From Acidobacteriota bacterium (GTDB lineage Bacteria; Acidobacteriota; Terriglobia; Terriglobales; SCQP01): a stretch of 64,000 nucleotides of DNA. This document shows, in pieces, positions 25,556 to 34,814 of this stretch (positions within the stretch are counted from its first letter, which is position 1; each line of letters begins with the position of its first letter). A program made the translations under genes and the position numbers. The notes below the pieces were generated by a model. That model was not told the origin of the DNA. It saw nothing but the letters and a program-made list of their open reading frames with translations, and made no database searches. The stretch is from contig SCQP01000020.1 in NCBI GenBank assembly GCA_004299485.1, positions 1 to 64,000 of the forward strand, given 5' to 3'.

Positions 25556-28168
25556 CTAAGTTCCGGGAATGCGACGGAATAAAAATACGTGCAGGCGGCC
25601 ATTTTGCAGCCGGCACTGGATGGCGCCATCGCGGTCGGTACGGAAAACCCGCGCGCCGGCACGGCGCAGGTCGGCCAGAACCTGGGGTGCGGGCTGGCCG
25701 TAGGAATTATCGGCGCCGACGGAAATGATGGCCGCCTGGGGATGCACGGCGGCCAGAAACTGTGGCGTCGAAGAGGTCTTGCTGCCGTGATGGCCGACCT
25801 TGAGCACCGCGCTCAGCAGGTGCAGGTGGTGATCGACCATCCAGTGCTCGCCGACGCCTTCGGCGTCGCCTTCGAGCAGCATGCTCTCACCGTTGTAGGT
25901 TACACGCACAACCATCGAGTCATCGTTGCTGGGCGCGGGGCCGGCCTGATACGCGGGCCGCGGCAGCAGCACCGCAATCTGGCTGGCGCCCACGCGGAAG
26001 ACATCGCCGGTGTCGAGCCGGCGCAGCCGGGAATTGCCGGCGGCGACCTCGCGCAGAAAGGCGTGCGTGGGCGCATCGGTAGGCAGCGTACGCGTGACCC
26101 AGACTTCGCGCGGGCGAAAATCATCGAGTACGGTGCGGAGGCCGCCAAGATGATCGTTGTGCGCGTGGGTGAGCAGTACCGCGTCCACGCGATGCAGGCC
26201 GAGCGACCACAGAAAGGGCGCGATGATTTCCTGGCCGGTATCCCAGCGCGGGCTGCGCGGCCCGCCATCAACCAGCATGGTGCGTCCATCGGGAAAGGAG
26301 ACAAAGATCGAGTCGCCCTGGCCGACATCAAGGATCGTCGCGCTCAGCCCAGGCGGCAGCCGCGGGGAAAAAGGCGCCAGCGCCAGCCCCAGTGCGAGCG
26401 CGGCGGCGACGGCGCTGAAAACGGCCACCTGCCGCCCCAAACGCTGGCGCTGTTTCCCCGCAGTGCAGGCCATCAGCCAGGCGATCAAGCCCGCGCCGCA
26501 CAGCAGCAGAAACCAGCTCGGCGGCGAGGGCATGCGCCAGTTCGCTGCCGGCCAGCGCGCCATCCAGGCGGCGAACCACAGCATGGCTTTGGCGAAGCCG
26601 GTTGCGGCAGCGCCGACCCTGTTCCAGGGCAGCAGAACCGCCAGCCAACCCAGCGGAATCAAAATTCCGGCGCCAGTCACCAGCACCGCATTGGCCAGCA
26701 CCGACCAGGGGTTGGCGCGATGGAAATAGACGGTGTTGAACACTGCGAGGCCCACTTGCAGCACCAGCGAAATCAGAGCGACGTCGTAGATGAAAATGAC
26801 AAAGCGCAACGCCGAAGGCCACACGCGCCAGCCCAAAGGCTTCCAGATCGTCGCGAGATTTTCAGCGATGCGCCGCAAGTCGAGCCGCAACTGCGCCAGC
26901 TTGGGCGCAAAGGCCTCATCGTAAGCCACGTTCTGCAAGCGCTTGGTGGCGCGCCGCCAGCCATGCGAGCCGGCGAGCAGCAGCGGCAGCGCCACCCCGG
27001 CGAGCAGCAGCGCCGCGCCAAACGACATTTGAAACCCGGCGCTGTACAAATCGAGCGGGCGCCAGAGCAACAGGATCAGTGCCGCCGCGCCTACCGCGTT
27101 CAGTGCCTGTCTCTCGCGGTACCATAATCGGGCGCAAGCGTAGAGCGCCAGCATCAGCAGCGCACGTAGCGTAGGCGTGCGCCCGGCAATCACCCAGGCG
27201 TAGCCGGAGAGCAGCAAGAGGCAAATCAGACCCGTGACCACCGGCGAGCAGCGCAGCCATTTGAGCAGCGTCCAAAGAACCCACGCCAGCACGCCGATAT
27301 GCAGCCCGGCAACCACCAGCAGGTGGTAAACGCCATCAATCTGAAAGTCGGTGCGCGTGGTTTCGTCGAGCCGCGCCACGTCGCCCAGCAGCATGCCGCG
27401 CAGCAGGGCGTTGGCGCGGGGAGCGCGCGCCGGCGGCGCCAAGGCATCGAGCCGCGCGCTGAGCCATCCCCATACGCGCGCGCGGGCCGCAGCGATCGGG
27501 CTGCGGCGCTGTGCCATCGGCCAGCGCCGCCAGGCGTCGAGCGGCAGCGTCGCGGTGACCACGATGCCCTGGCGCTGTTCCTTGGCGCTGAAATCCGGCA
27601 CACCAGGATCGCCATACGAGCGCAGCGGCCGCAGATGCACATTGACCGCCAGCCCCGCGCCCGCCTGCAATTGCAGCAGTGCCGAATCCCAGTGCAGGCC
27701 GTTCCCCTTGCGCGGCGGATAGGCGTAGAGCCGCACGCCGCCGCGAGCAGGCCGTATGTCGCGGCTGGCGTCGCCGGCCGACAGACTAATGGCTTGCAAG
27801 TCGAGCCGCACGGCGCTGGGCGTGCCGCTGTCGTACAGTAGCGTGGGCCGGTCGCGAAGATAGCCGGTGACAAACACGCGCTCCCGCGGCTGCTGCTCAA
27901 GCACCCAGGCCGTGGCAACCAGCGCGCCGCCCGCGTGTGGTGGCTGCCGCAGCGCGCCGCTCGCGCGCGCATAACCAAGCAGCAGGCAAAAGGTCAGCGC
28001 CAGCGCCGCCGCCGTTCGCCGCCGCTCACGCCACACCGCCACCAGCGCCGCAGCCGCAAGCAATAACAGAAGCCACAGCGCTCCATGCGCCAGCCAAAGG
28101 TCTGAACCGCTGGCCGCCACCGCGATGCCGCAGGCGAGCGCCAGCGCCGCATAAAGCAAGGGTTGCAC
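25556..28168 (-). CDS. comEC: ComEC/Rec2 DNA-uptake channel protein
   Basis: An 870-residue membrane protein. It has N-terminal helices (1-60), an OB-like soluble region, then the 'Competence' membrane domain, with GDVARLDETTRTDFQIDGVYHLLVVAGLHIGVLAWVLW and LLLLSGYAWVIAGRTPTLRALLM. The C-terminal metallo-beta-lactamase domain (about 600-860) carries ILDVGQGDSIFVSFPDGRTMLVDGG, LLTHAHNDHLGGLR and VLKVGHHGSKTSSTPQFL. It forms the inner-membrane channel for single-stranded DNA uptake in competent bacteria, and the MBL domain is thought to be a nuclease. No other competence gene is in the window. Confidence 0.95.
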   Translation of the reverse strand: MQPLLYAALALACGIAVAASGSDLWLAHGALWLLLLLAAAALVAVWRERRRTAAALALTFCLLLGYARASGALRQPPHAGGALVATAWVLEQQPRERVFVTGYLRDRPTLLYDSGTPSAVRLDLQAISLSAGDASRDIRPARGGVRLYAYPPRKGNGLHWDSALLQLQAGAGLAVNVHLRPLRSYGDPGVPDFSAKEQRQGIVVTATLPLDAWRRWPMAQRRSPIAAARARVWGWLSARLDALAPPARAPRANALLRGMLLGDVARLDETTRTDFQIDGVYHLLVVAGLHIGVLAWVLWTLLKWLRCSPVVTGLICLLLLSGYAWVIAGRTPTLRALLMLALYACARLWYRERQALNAVGAAALILLLWRPLDLYSAGFQMSFGAALLLAGVALPLLLAGSHGWRRATKRLQNVAYDEAFAPKLAQLRLDLRRIAENLATIWKPLGWRVWPSALRFVIFIYDVALISLVLQVGLAVFNTVYFHRANPWSVLANAVLVTGAGILIPLGWLAVLLPWNRVGAAATGFAKAMLWFAAWMARWPAANWRMPSPPSWFLLLCGAGLIAWLMACTAGKQRQRLGRQVAVFSAVAAALALGLALAPFSPRLPPGLSATILDVGQGDSIFVSFPDGRTMLVDGGPRSPRWDTGQEIIAPFLWSLGLHRVDAVLLTHAHNDHLGGLRTVLDDFRPREVWVTRTLPTDAPTHAFLREVAAGNSRLRRLDTGDVFRVGASQIAVLLPRPAYQAGPAPSNDDSMVVRVTYNGESMLLEGDAEGVGEHWMVDHHLHLLSAVLKVGHHGSKTSSTPQFLAAVHPQAAIISVGADNSYGQPAPQVLADLRRAGARVFRTDRDGAIQCRLQNGRLHVFLFRRIPGT

Positions 28169-28250
28169 TCGGCGCCATCATAGCGGCCCAGGGCTTGCGG
28201 GCGCATCCCCCCGCTCGGGTGTATTTCGAACTGACTTACTGAAATACTTC

Positions 28251-30011
28251 TCACCCCTCCAGCCGGAACCGCGTATCCGCCAGCCGGTACAGCGGCCGCC
28301 ACACCAGCCGGTTCAGCAGCACGACGACCACGGCCAGCGCGACTGTTGCGGCCAGCAGCAGGCGGAAATTGCCGGTGTCGGTGGCGTGGCTGATCAGCGC
28401 GCCGATGCCGACGGTCGCAAAAATGCGGCCGCGGAAGTGAAAATACTCGGCAATGATGCTGGCGTTCCAGGCGCCGCCGGAGGCGGTAATCAGGCCGGTC
28501 ACGAGATAGGGAAAAATGCCCGGCAGAATCAGCCGCCGCCACCGGTCCCAGCGCCGGAAGCGGAACACGCGCGCCGCCTCGCGCAGTTCGGTGGGTAGCG
28601 CGGTGGCTCCGGCGATCACATTAAAGAGGATGTACCATTGCGTGCCCAGCAGCATAAGCACGATCGCGGCCAGCTCCATGCCGCGTCCCCAGCCGATGAG
28701 CAGCAGCAGCACCACCGGGAACAGCGCCGTCGCCGGAATGGACGCGGCGATTTGCGCCAGCGGCTGGGCGATGCGCGCGAGCCTCGGGTTCAACCCGATG
28801 GCGACGCCGGTGGGGATGGCCCAGGCGGCGCCAATCGCCAGCGTCACGAAGACGCGCACCAGCGTCGTGCCCAGGCCCTTGCCCACGTCGGCGACCTCGG
28901 CAGGGCTCAGCCCGCCCAGCAGCATCGCCGCGCGCGCTACCGCGTAGGCGATGACCAGAATGCCGGCGGCGGCAAGGCTACGCCGCGCCCAGCGTCGCAC
29001 GCCGCTGGGGGGCGCGCCGGACTGCTCGGGCGGAATACGCGCGGCCCGCATGGCGATGCGCTCGGTGAGCGGCGCGACCACGGCATCGTGCAAGCGCGCC
29101 AGCATTTGCGACTGACGCAGCCAGTCCAGCATCCAGGAACTGGCCGATTCGGCGCTCGCGCCCTGCTCCAGCTTGAATTTCTGGGACCAGGCGATCAGCG
29201 GCCGCCACAGCACCTGGTCGAGCAGCACGATCACGATAACCATGGCGGCGATGCCCCAGAGGATGGCATGCGTGTCGCCGGCGCCGGCTGCCGTTTGCAG
29301 GTACGATCCCAGGCCGGGCAGGCGGAAGTCGCGGTTGCCCAGCTCGAACTGCTCGCACGCCATCAGGAAAAACCAGCCGCCCGCGACCGACATCATCGAG
29401 TTCCACACCAGCCCGATCGTCGCCGCCGGCATCTCGATTTGCCGGTAACGCTGCCACCAGGTAAAGCCATAAAGGCGCGAAGCTTCGCGCATTTCGCTGG
29501 GAATGCTGCGCAGCGAGGCGTAAAAGCTGAACGCCAAATTCCACACCTGGCCGGTAAAGATCAGCAGAATGGCGCCCATTTCGATGCCGATCTGCTGGCC
29601 CGGAAACAGCGCCACCATGCCCAGCATCACGCCCGGCAAAAAGCTCAGCACCGGGATCGACTGCAGAATGTCGAGTAGCGGGATCAGCAGCCGTTCGGCC
29701 GTCGCACTGCTGGCGGCCCAGTAGCCGTAGGCGATGGCGAACGCCAGGCTGAGCACGTAGGCAATGAGCATGCGCAGCAGCGATGCGCCCGCATAGCCAA
29801 ACAGAAACCATGGATTGCTCTCGATGACGACGTGCGGCGCCGCCGGCCCGAGCCAGTTACTCGCCACGTGGGCGAAGGCGTAGATGCCCGCGAAGACGGC
29901 GGCAAAGAGAAAAATATCACTGACGTGCGGCCACGCGCCCAGCGGCAGCAGCGACCACGGCCCCCCTCGCGCGCCGCTCGGCTGCTCCGCGGGCTGGCGG
30001 CGCTCGCTCAT
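28251..30011 (-). CDS. ABC transporter permease with two fused BPD-transport domains
   Basis: A 586-residue protein made of two homologous permease halves, about 1-290 and 330-586, each with five to six membrane helices and an EAA-type loop (EMREASRLYGFTWWQRYRQIEMPAATIGLVWNSM; ELREAARVFRFRRWDRWRRLILPGIFPYLVTGL). Halves of this kind occur in nitrate/sulfonate/taurine-type importers. The fusion gives both membrane subunits in one chain. The start overlaps the ATPase stop by 4 bp. No periplasmic binding-protein gene lies beside it, so the substrate is unknown. Confidence 0.88.
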   Translation of the reverse strand: MSERRQPAEQPSGARGGPWSLLPLGAWPHVSDIFLFAAVFAGIYAFAHVASNWLGPAAPHVVIESNPWFLFGYAGASLLRMLIAYVLSLAFAIAYGYWAASSATAERLLIPLLDILQSIPVLSFLPGVMLGMVALFPGQQIGIEMGAILLIFTGQVWNLAFSFYASLRSIPSEMREASRLYGFTWWQRYRQIEMPAATIGLVWNSMMSVAGGWFFLMACEQFELGNRDFRLPGLGSYLQTAAGAGDTHAILWGIAAMVIVIVLLDQVLWRPLIAWSQKFKLEQGASAESASSWMLDWLRQSQMLARLHDAVVAPLTERIAMRAARIPPEQSGAPPSGVRRWARRSLAAAGILVIAYAVARAAMLLGGLSPAEVADVGKGLGTTLVRVFVTLAIGAAWAIPTGVAIGLNPRLARIAQPLAQIAASIPATALFPVVLLLLIGWGRGMELAAIVLMLLGTQWYILFNVIAGATALPTELREAARVFRFRRWDRWRRLILPGIFPYLVTGLITASGGAWNASIIAEYFHFRGRIFATVGIGALISHATDTGNFRLLLAATVALAVVVVLLNRLVWRPLYRLADTRFRLEG

Positions 30012-31333
30012 TCTTTTCCTGGTGGAGAAACCGGTTCGGCCGCGGTCAGCAGCCCGGTTTCGGCGTCATAGTCGAAGAGTTCGGCGTAGCGGCCCCAGTT
30101 TAACGCGGTGTCGAGCTGGCGCTGCACTTCGGCTTCGCTGAAGTGCTCGTCGAGCAGATCGTGGAAGAAATCCTCCGGCATGGTATGGTCCGCCTTGGCG
30201 CGCAGCGTGCCTTCCATCAATCGCAGCAGCGCCACATGTTCCAGAGCCGCGTGGCGGAACAGTTCCTTGCGCTGCAAAATGTCGGCGGCGGCAAAGGCTC
30301 GGCCCTCGGGCGTGATGTCGGCATCACCCTCGGTGAGTTTTACAAAGCCCAGCAGCGAGGCGGCTTCGAGTGTGGGCAGCAGGTCGTCGAGTTCCATCTG
30401 CAGGTCGTCGGCCAACTGGTACAGATCGGCGTGGCCGCCGCGGTCGACCAGCAGCTCGAGTAGACCGCTAATGCCGCCCGGCAGCGCATGCGGCAGCATG
30501 GGGTAGCTGGGTGCGCCCGGTCGCGCTGCCGCGGGAACGCCAGGGGCGGGCGGCAACTCGGCCTCCGGTCGGGTCATGATGGTGTAGATGTAATCGACGT
30601 ATTCGGTGAAGCGCGCTTCTTTGCGTTCGCGCGGGTGCGCCAGCGGCACCGCAAAATCGGCGCGGATGCGGCCAGGATTGCGCGCCAGCACGATGACGCG
30701 ATCCGCCAGCAGCACGGCTTCTTCAATATTGTGGGTCACCAGGAAGATAGCCCGCGTCGGCAGCTTGTGCTGCAGCCACAAATCCATCAGCTCGCCGCGC
30801 AGGTTTTCGGCGGTGAGCACGTCGACGGCCGAAAATGGCTCGTCCATAAACAGGACTTCGGGCTCGACCGCCAGCGCCCGCGCCAGGCCCACGCGCTGCT
30901 TCATGCCACCGGAAAGCTCTTTGGGAAAGGCGGTTTCAAAGCCGTCGAGGCCGACGGTGTCAAGCATGCGCAGCGCCCGCGCTGTGCGCGCCCCTGCATC
31001 CAGGCCGCGCGCTTCCAGCGGCGCTTCGACATTTTCCTGCACCGTCAGCCAGGGAAACAGCGCGAAGCCCTGAAACACGATGGCGGCGTTTGGGACCTGG
31101 CCGCGCAGCGGTTCGCCATGCCAGAGCACCGTGCCGCTCGATGGCGCTGCCAGCCCGGCGAGCATGCGCAGCAGTGTCGATTTGCCCGATCCCGACGGTC
31201 CCAGCAGCGCCAGCACCTGCTCCGGGTACACGGCCAGATCGGTCGGCGCGATGACCTCGATGCGCCGTCCTTCCGGACCCGGGAACCACTTTTGCACGCT
31301 CCGGGCTTCGATGATGGCGGGCGCCGCGGCCAA
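30008..31333 (-). CDS. ABC transporter ATPase (nitrate/sulfonate type) with AAA-associated C-terminal domain
   Basis: A 441-residue protein. The N-terminal ATPase has Walker A LLGPSGSGKSTLLRML, Q-loop VFQGFALFPWLTV, signature LSGGMKQRVGLARALAVEP, Walker B VLFMDEPFSAVD and the H-loop VTHNIEEAVLLADRV. From about 290 it continues as the AAA_assoc_C domain (GISGLLELLVDRGGHADLYQLADDL, FFHDLLDEHFSEAEVQRQLDTALNWGRYAELF). That C-terminal domain is found only with this importer subtype and may be regulatory. It forms an operon with the fused permease. Confidence 0.9.
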   Translation of the reverse strand: MAAAPAIIEARSVQKWFPGPEGRRIEVIAPTDLAVYPEQVLALLGPSGSGKSTLLRMLAGLAAPSSGTVLWHGEPLRGQVPNAAIVFQGFALFPWLTVQENVEAPLEARGLDAGARTARALRMLDTVGLDGFETAFPKELSGGMKQRVGLARALAVEPEVLFMDEPFSAVDVLTAENLRGELMDLWLQHKLPTRAIFLVTHNIEEAVLLADRVIVLARNPGRIRADFAVPLAHPRERKEARFTEYVDYIYTIMTRPEAELPPAPGVPAAARPGAPSYPMLPHALPGGISGLLELLVDRGGHADLYQLADDLQMELDDLLPTLEAASLLGFVKLTEGDADITPEGRAFAAADILQRKELFRHAALEHVALLRLMEGTLRAKADHTMPEDFFHDLLDEHFSEAEVQRQLDTALNWGRYAELFDYDAETGLLTAAEPVSPPGKE

Positions 31334-31346
31334 ACTCCGGGCCCCG

Positions 31347-31775
31347 CTATCCCCGCGCTGCTTGCGCTGTCTGCTTCTGGTTTTCGCGCATGCGGTTCAG
31401 GATTTCCTGGGCGTTCGGCCGCGCCAGGACCACCTTCTCCAGATTGGTCAGCATGTTGGGAGAATTCTGCTTCTTTCTCAGTTCTGCGAGGAACGGCTGG
31501 ATTTTAGCAAACACGAACATGTGCTCGCCGTTGGTGGCGTTAAACATCTCCTGGTCGATGGCGCCCTGCAGCACCAGTGCGCAGGCCATGTCCCAGAACG
31601 ACACGACTTGGCGCAGGTAGGCACTGTTATCGCTGCGTAGCGTAGCCATGTAGTCGTCGGCGCTGGCCGGGTGAAACTCCTGCGCAAACCAGGTGCGCGC
31701 CTTGCGCATCACCGTTTCGCGGCGCAAATCGTACAGTTTCAAAATCAACCGGGCGTCTTCGTGTTTTGGCGGCAT
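31347..31775 (-). CDS. Conserved helical protein of unknown function
   Basis: A 142-residue, fully alpha-helical, soluble protein. The first 60 residues (DARLILKLYDLRRETVMRKARTWFAQEF, SADDYMATLRSDNSAYLRQV) and the middle (SFWDMACALVLQGAIDQEMFNATNGEHMFVFAKIQPFLAELRKK) match a recurring acidobacterial family as I remember it (possibly DUF4760-like, not certain). It lies 13 bp upstream of the ABC ATPase gene on the same strand, so it may be the first gene of that operon. Divergent gene: FecR-like protein. Confidence 0.72.
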   Translation of the reverse strand: MPPKHEDARLILKLYDLRRETVMRKARTWFAQEFHPASADDYMATLRSDNSAYLRQVVSFWDMACALVLQGAIDQEMFNATNGEHMFVFAKIQPFLAELRKKQNSPNMLTNLEKVVLARPNAQEILNRMRENQKQTAQAARG

Positions 31776-31822
31776 GAAATTCCTCCGCCTTTCACGCTAC
31801 CATGTCCCGAGGAGCTACTCGC

Positions 31823-32461
31823 ATGCGCCTTCGCTGCCCTGTCACTGCCCTGAGCCTGATTGTCCTTGTTGCCGGCCTGCCGCTCGTTGCTGCGCCGGGC
31901 GCCATCGTCACACCGACGGCAGGGACAGTTGCCATCAATGGCCAAACGGCCAGCGCCGGCTCGGCACTCCTGCCCGGCGACGTGATTGCCACCAACGCCA
32001 ACGGCAGCGCGCGGCTGGTGCTGCCCGGCGCCTCGCTTCTGGCCGCCGCCAACACCCGTTTTCGGATGGAGAACGCCGGTGGTACGACGCAAATCCGCCT
32101 GCGATCGGGCCTGGTCGAAATTGCCGGCCAGTTGCCGGTTGCGGTGGCGGCGCGCATCGTGTGGCCCGCGAGCGCCCGCAGCCGCTTCAATGTCTATGAT
32201 TTCTCCGGTGAAGTCTATGTGACCGCCGTGACGGGTGCGGTCGCCATCCGCTCCGCCGCCGGCGCTTACGCCGTACCGGCGGGCAAGACCGTCAAGTTCC
32301 GCGATCCACAGGCGCTGCCGCCGCCGGTCGCCATGAAAGGCCCCGGCGTGCCGTTGCTCACCGTCGCCGGCGAAGCCCTGGCCGCTGCCGCCGCCAGCGG
32401 CGCCATTGTCTACTTCGCCAGCCGTTGCAAGCACTGCGTCGTCAGCCCCGCGTCGCTGTAG
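31823..32461 (+). CDS. Secreted FecR-domain protein
   Basis: A 212-residue protein from the ATG at 31823, chosen over the ATG at 31802 because GAGGAG lies 8 nt upstream of it. It has a signal peptide (PVTALSLIVLVAGLPLVAAP), then a FecR-type beta region: TPTAGTVAINGQTASAGSALLPGDVIATNANGSARLVLPG, then LRSGLVEIAGQL, and a hydrophobic C-terminal helix (VAGEALAAAAASGAIVYFA) with two Cys (CKHC). Stand-alone FecR proteins in Acidobacteriota are periplasmic and unlinked to iron uptake; the function is unknown. Confidence 0.72.
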   Translation: MRLRCPVTALSLIVLVAGLPLVAAPGAIVTPTAGTVAINGQTASAGSALLPGDVIATNANGSARLVLPGASLLAAANTRFRMENAGGTTQIRLRSGLVEIAGQLPVAVAARIVWPASARSRFNVYDFSGEVYVTAVTGAVAIRSAAGAYAVPAGKTVKFRDPQALPPPVAMKGPGVPLLTVAGEALAAAAASGAIVYFASRCKHCVVSPASL

Positions 32462-32546
32462 GCTGGGGTTGCTGAGTGCGCTGGGGCGCCCTAACTACGG
32501 GCACAAAGTACGCCGGACCCCTCAGGCTTGCGGCCATGCTGTGGAA

Positions 32547-32552
32547 TATACT
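32547..32552 (+). promoter_or_regulatory. Putative -10 box (TATACT) of the RHH/MazF module
   Basis: TATACT is followed by GTGGT and then the ATG at 32558, again with no room for an RBS. It supports the longer antitoxin start. Confidence 0.42.
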
Positions 32553-32557
32553 GTGGT

Positions 32558-32947
32558 ATGGGTTCAACAGCAAAACGCGGGGGCCGCGCCGTTCGCACGG
32601 CGGGCCGCGCATCTCGCGCAGTAGCGAACCGCCCACGGCAAAAAACACGGCGTGGATCCAGCAACGCTGGGGCTGCCAGGTTCACCGTGGACGATCCACG
32701 CGAGGCTCCGCGCCCGTCGATGATCGTGCAGGTGGTGCTCGACGACAAGCTTCTGCAGGCGGCCAATCTTGAGGCGCGCCGCACCAAACGCAATCGTTCG
32801 GCGCTGATACGCGAGGCGTTGCGCGAGTACCTAAGGCGGCAACAGATCAAGGCATGGGAAGATCAGGAGCGCGAAGGTTATAAGCGCATTCCCGAAGACA
32901 TCGAAGAAGCCAAGTTTTGGGAAAGTCAGGCCGTCTCTGAGGACTGA
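32558..32947 (+). CDS. Ribbon-helix-helix antitoxin with Arg-rich N-terminal extension
   Basis: A 129-residue protein if started at 32558, 75 residues from an internal ATG at 32720. The C-terminal part is a CopG/MazE-like RHH: IVQVVLDDKLLQAANLEARRTKRNRSALIREALREYLRRQQIK, then an acidic toxin-binding tail (RIPEDIEEAKFWES). The first 50 residues are rich in Arg, Ala and Ser (KRGGRAVRTAGRASRAVANR), unlike ordinary antitoxins; they may bind DNA non-specifically or be untranslated. The -10 hexamer 5 nt before 32558 supports the long form. The MazF gene follows 9 bp downstream. Confidence 0.72.
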   Translation: MGSTAKRGGRAVRTAGRASRAVANRPRQKTRRGSSNAGAARFTVDDPREAPRPSMIVQVVLDDKLLQAANLEARRTKRNRSALIREALREYLRRQQIKAWEDQEREGYKRIPEDIEEAKFWESQAVSED

Positions 32948-32956
32948 TATGCGGCG

Positions 32957-33280
32957 ATGGTGAAGCGAGGGGAGGTGCGGCTCTACACCTTTGCTCCCCC
33001 GGACAAGCGCCGGCCGGTTGTCGTTCTCACCCGCGACAGTGCGCTGGGGCTGCTGTCGATGGCTACGGTCGCGCCGGTTACTTCATCGATTCGCGGCGTG
33101 CCCTCGGAAGTCGTGCTCAACGAGGATGACGGCATGAAATTCCCTTGTGCGGTGAATTTGCACGGCGCGATCACCGTCCGCCAGGACCGCTTGGGGCCGC
33201 TGCTCGCCCAGCTCAGCCCGAAGCGCATGGAACAGGTTTGCGCCGCGCTGCGCTTTGCGCTCGGCTGTGATTCCGACTGA
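32957..33280 (+). CDS. MazF/PemK-family endoribonuclease toxin
   Basis: A 107-residue protein with the MazF signatures KRGEVRLYTFAPPDKRRPVVVLTRDSAL, TVAPVTSSIRGVPSEVVL and DGMKFPCAVNLHGAITVRQDRL, then the C-terminal helix MEQVCAALRFALGC. MazF enzymes cleave RNA at short motifs. The gene is 9 bp after the RHH antitoxin and looks intact; the module is probably active. Confidence 0.9.
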   Translation: MVKRGEVRLYTFAPPDKRRPVVVLTRDSALGLLSMATVAPVTSSIRGVPSEVVLNEDDGMKFPCAVNLHGAITVRQDRLGPLLAQLSPKRMEQVCAALRFALGCDSD

Positions 33281-33288
33281 AGTGAGGC

Positions 33289-34812
33289 TCAGAAGGTCGG
33301 GCCCAGCGTCAGGAACCAGCGGTGGCCTTCATCGGGCGTGATGCCGAAGTAGAGCTTGAAAAACGTCTTCCGGCGGTTGTCGTTGAATAGCAGGCCCGCG
33401 CCCCAGGTGTGGCGCATGTTCGAGCGCGTGAGCTGGGAGCGGACGTCGTAGACCTGACCGATGTCGCCGAACAGGAAGGCGCCGAAATCGTCGGAGAAAT
33501 AATGCCGGTATTCGAGGCTCGAAGCGACCGCGTTCAGGCCATAGAAGCGATAGGGCCGGTAGCCGCGCAGGAGGGAGCTGTCGCCCAGCCGCGCCAGATC
33601 GAAGAAGGGCACCTGTTCGCCCGGCTTGGCGACGTTCCAGATGCTGAGGCCGCGCCAGGCGAGCCCATCGCTGAACTCCGTCAGCGGCAGATAGCCGCGC
33701 GCGTCGGCCTGATAATGCCAGTAACCGAAGTTGCTGTGGCCGGTGCCGTTATTGTCCGACGCGCTTAGGCGCAGGTAAACGCCGCGATGTGGGCTGAGCG
33801 GAAAATCGCGCGTGTCGAGCTGGAAATAACCGAAGGTGCTGAGTAGATTGGCGCCGCGCGCCAGGCCGGGAATCGCGCTCGTCGCAAAGATCGCCTGGGC
33901 GTTGGCGAAGCCGCCCTCGCGGCCGCCAAACACGCGGGTGCCGGAGTAGTCTTCGCCCACGCCGAAGCTGAGCGCCTGCGCCGGCCGTACGCCAAACGTC
34001 AGCCGCAGGCCGCGCTCCTGCAAGTCGTACATGGCGCGCTGCGCCGGGCTGGTGGGACCGAGGCCGAAGAAATCTTCATTGGGGCTGACCTGATAGCGGC
34101 CGGTCAGATCGAGGCTATAGGTCTGCAGGTTGCCGCCCGTGGGATCGAAGCGGAAGCCGAGCGTGGTCTTGAGATAATTCTCAAACGTGACCTGCGCGCT
34201 GCCGTGCACCTGCACCATGTTGATTACGCCCGCAGGTGTAGCGAAGGCGATGCCAGGCCCGAAGCCGGAGCCATCGCCCAGGCCGCCCCACAGGCCCCGC
34301 ACCACGGACTTGTTGCCCCAGAGAATGATGCCCTCGCCTTGCAGACTGTCAAGCACGGCCTGCGGATCGGCGTTGGCCATCACCAGCGTGGCCTGGCCGC
34401 GTTCGAGCAGGCAGACGACGGTGGTCACACGCGCGCCTTCGGGACGCGCGAAAATCCAGGTCTCCTTTTCGCCGTAGCGCGCGGTGCGATGCTCGAGCAA
34501 CTGCCACGGCGGTGTGAGCGCGGCTGCCAGCACCGCGTTGAGTTGCGCACGTTCGGAGGGCGACGCCTCGCCGGGCAGATCGAACAGCGCCAGATGGGTA
34601 TCCTTCGAGCCGATATGGCCAGCGCCACGCACGAGCAACTGCGAGACGCCGATCAGGCGGCGGTGATGCGGCTGCGCGTGCAGTGCCCGTGAGACGCGCT
34701 GGGTGAGCTGCGCGAAATCGGTGGGCGCAGCGGCGGCTTGCGCGGCGAGTGCCGCCGGCGTAAGGGCGGCGAGAGCGAGGGTGAGGATCGGGACGAGCGT
34801 ACGGTTTTTCAT
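33289..34812 (-). CDS. Omp85-type barrel protein with N-terminal DUF4252-like domain
   Basis: A 507-residue protein with a signal peptide (TLALAALTPAALAAQ). Residues about 30-165 resemble DUF4252 (DFAQLTQRVSRALH..., SQLLVRGAG.., WIFARPEGARVTTVVCLLERGQATLVMANADP), the same domain as the free-standing next gene. Residues about 170-507 are a surface-antigen/Omp85-like barrel (GNKSVVRGLWGGLGDGSGFGPGIAF, DTRDFPLSPHRGVYLRLS, GDSSLLRGYRPYRFYGLNAVASSLEYRH, GAGLLFNDNRRKTFFKLYFG) ending in LTLGPTF with a terminal Phe. It is the last gene of the sigma/anti-sigma/DUF4252 operon and presumably sits in the outer membrane. Confidence 0.82.
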   Translation of the reverse strand: MKNRTLVPILTLALAALTPAALAAQAAAAPTDFAQLTQRVSRALHAQPHHRRLIGVSQLLVRGAGHIGSKDTHLALFDLPGEASPSERAQLNAVLAAALTPPWQLLEHRTARYGEKETWIFARPEGARVTTVVCLLERGQATLVMANADPQAVLDSLQGEGIILWGNKSVVRGLWGGLGDGSGFGPGIAFATPAGVINMVQVHGSAQVTFENYLKTTLGFRFDPTGGNLQTYSLDLTGRYQVSPNEDFFGLGPTSPAQRAMYDLQERGLRLTFGVRPAQALSFGVGEDYSGTRVFGGREGGFANAQAIFATSAIPGLARGANLLSTFGYFQLDTRDFPLSPHRGVYLRLSASDNNGTGHSNFGYWHYQADARGYLPLTEFSDGLAWRGLSIWNVAKPGEQVPFFDLARLGDSSLLRGYRPYRFYGLNAVASSLEYRHYFSDDFGAFLFGDIGQVYDVRSQLTRSNMRHTWGAGLLFNDNRRKTFFKLYFGITPDEGHRWFLTLGPTF

Positions 34813-34814
34813 GG

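Noticed and set aside
25589-27127. Long plus-strand open frame opposite comEC
   Set aside because: Antisense to a clearly conserved gene, rich in Gln/Arg/Gly with no motif.
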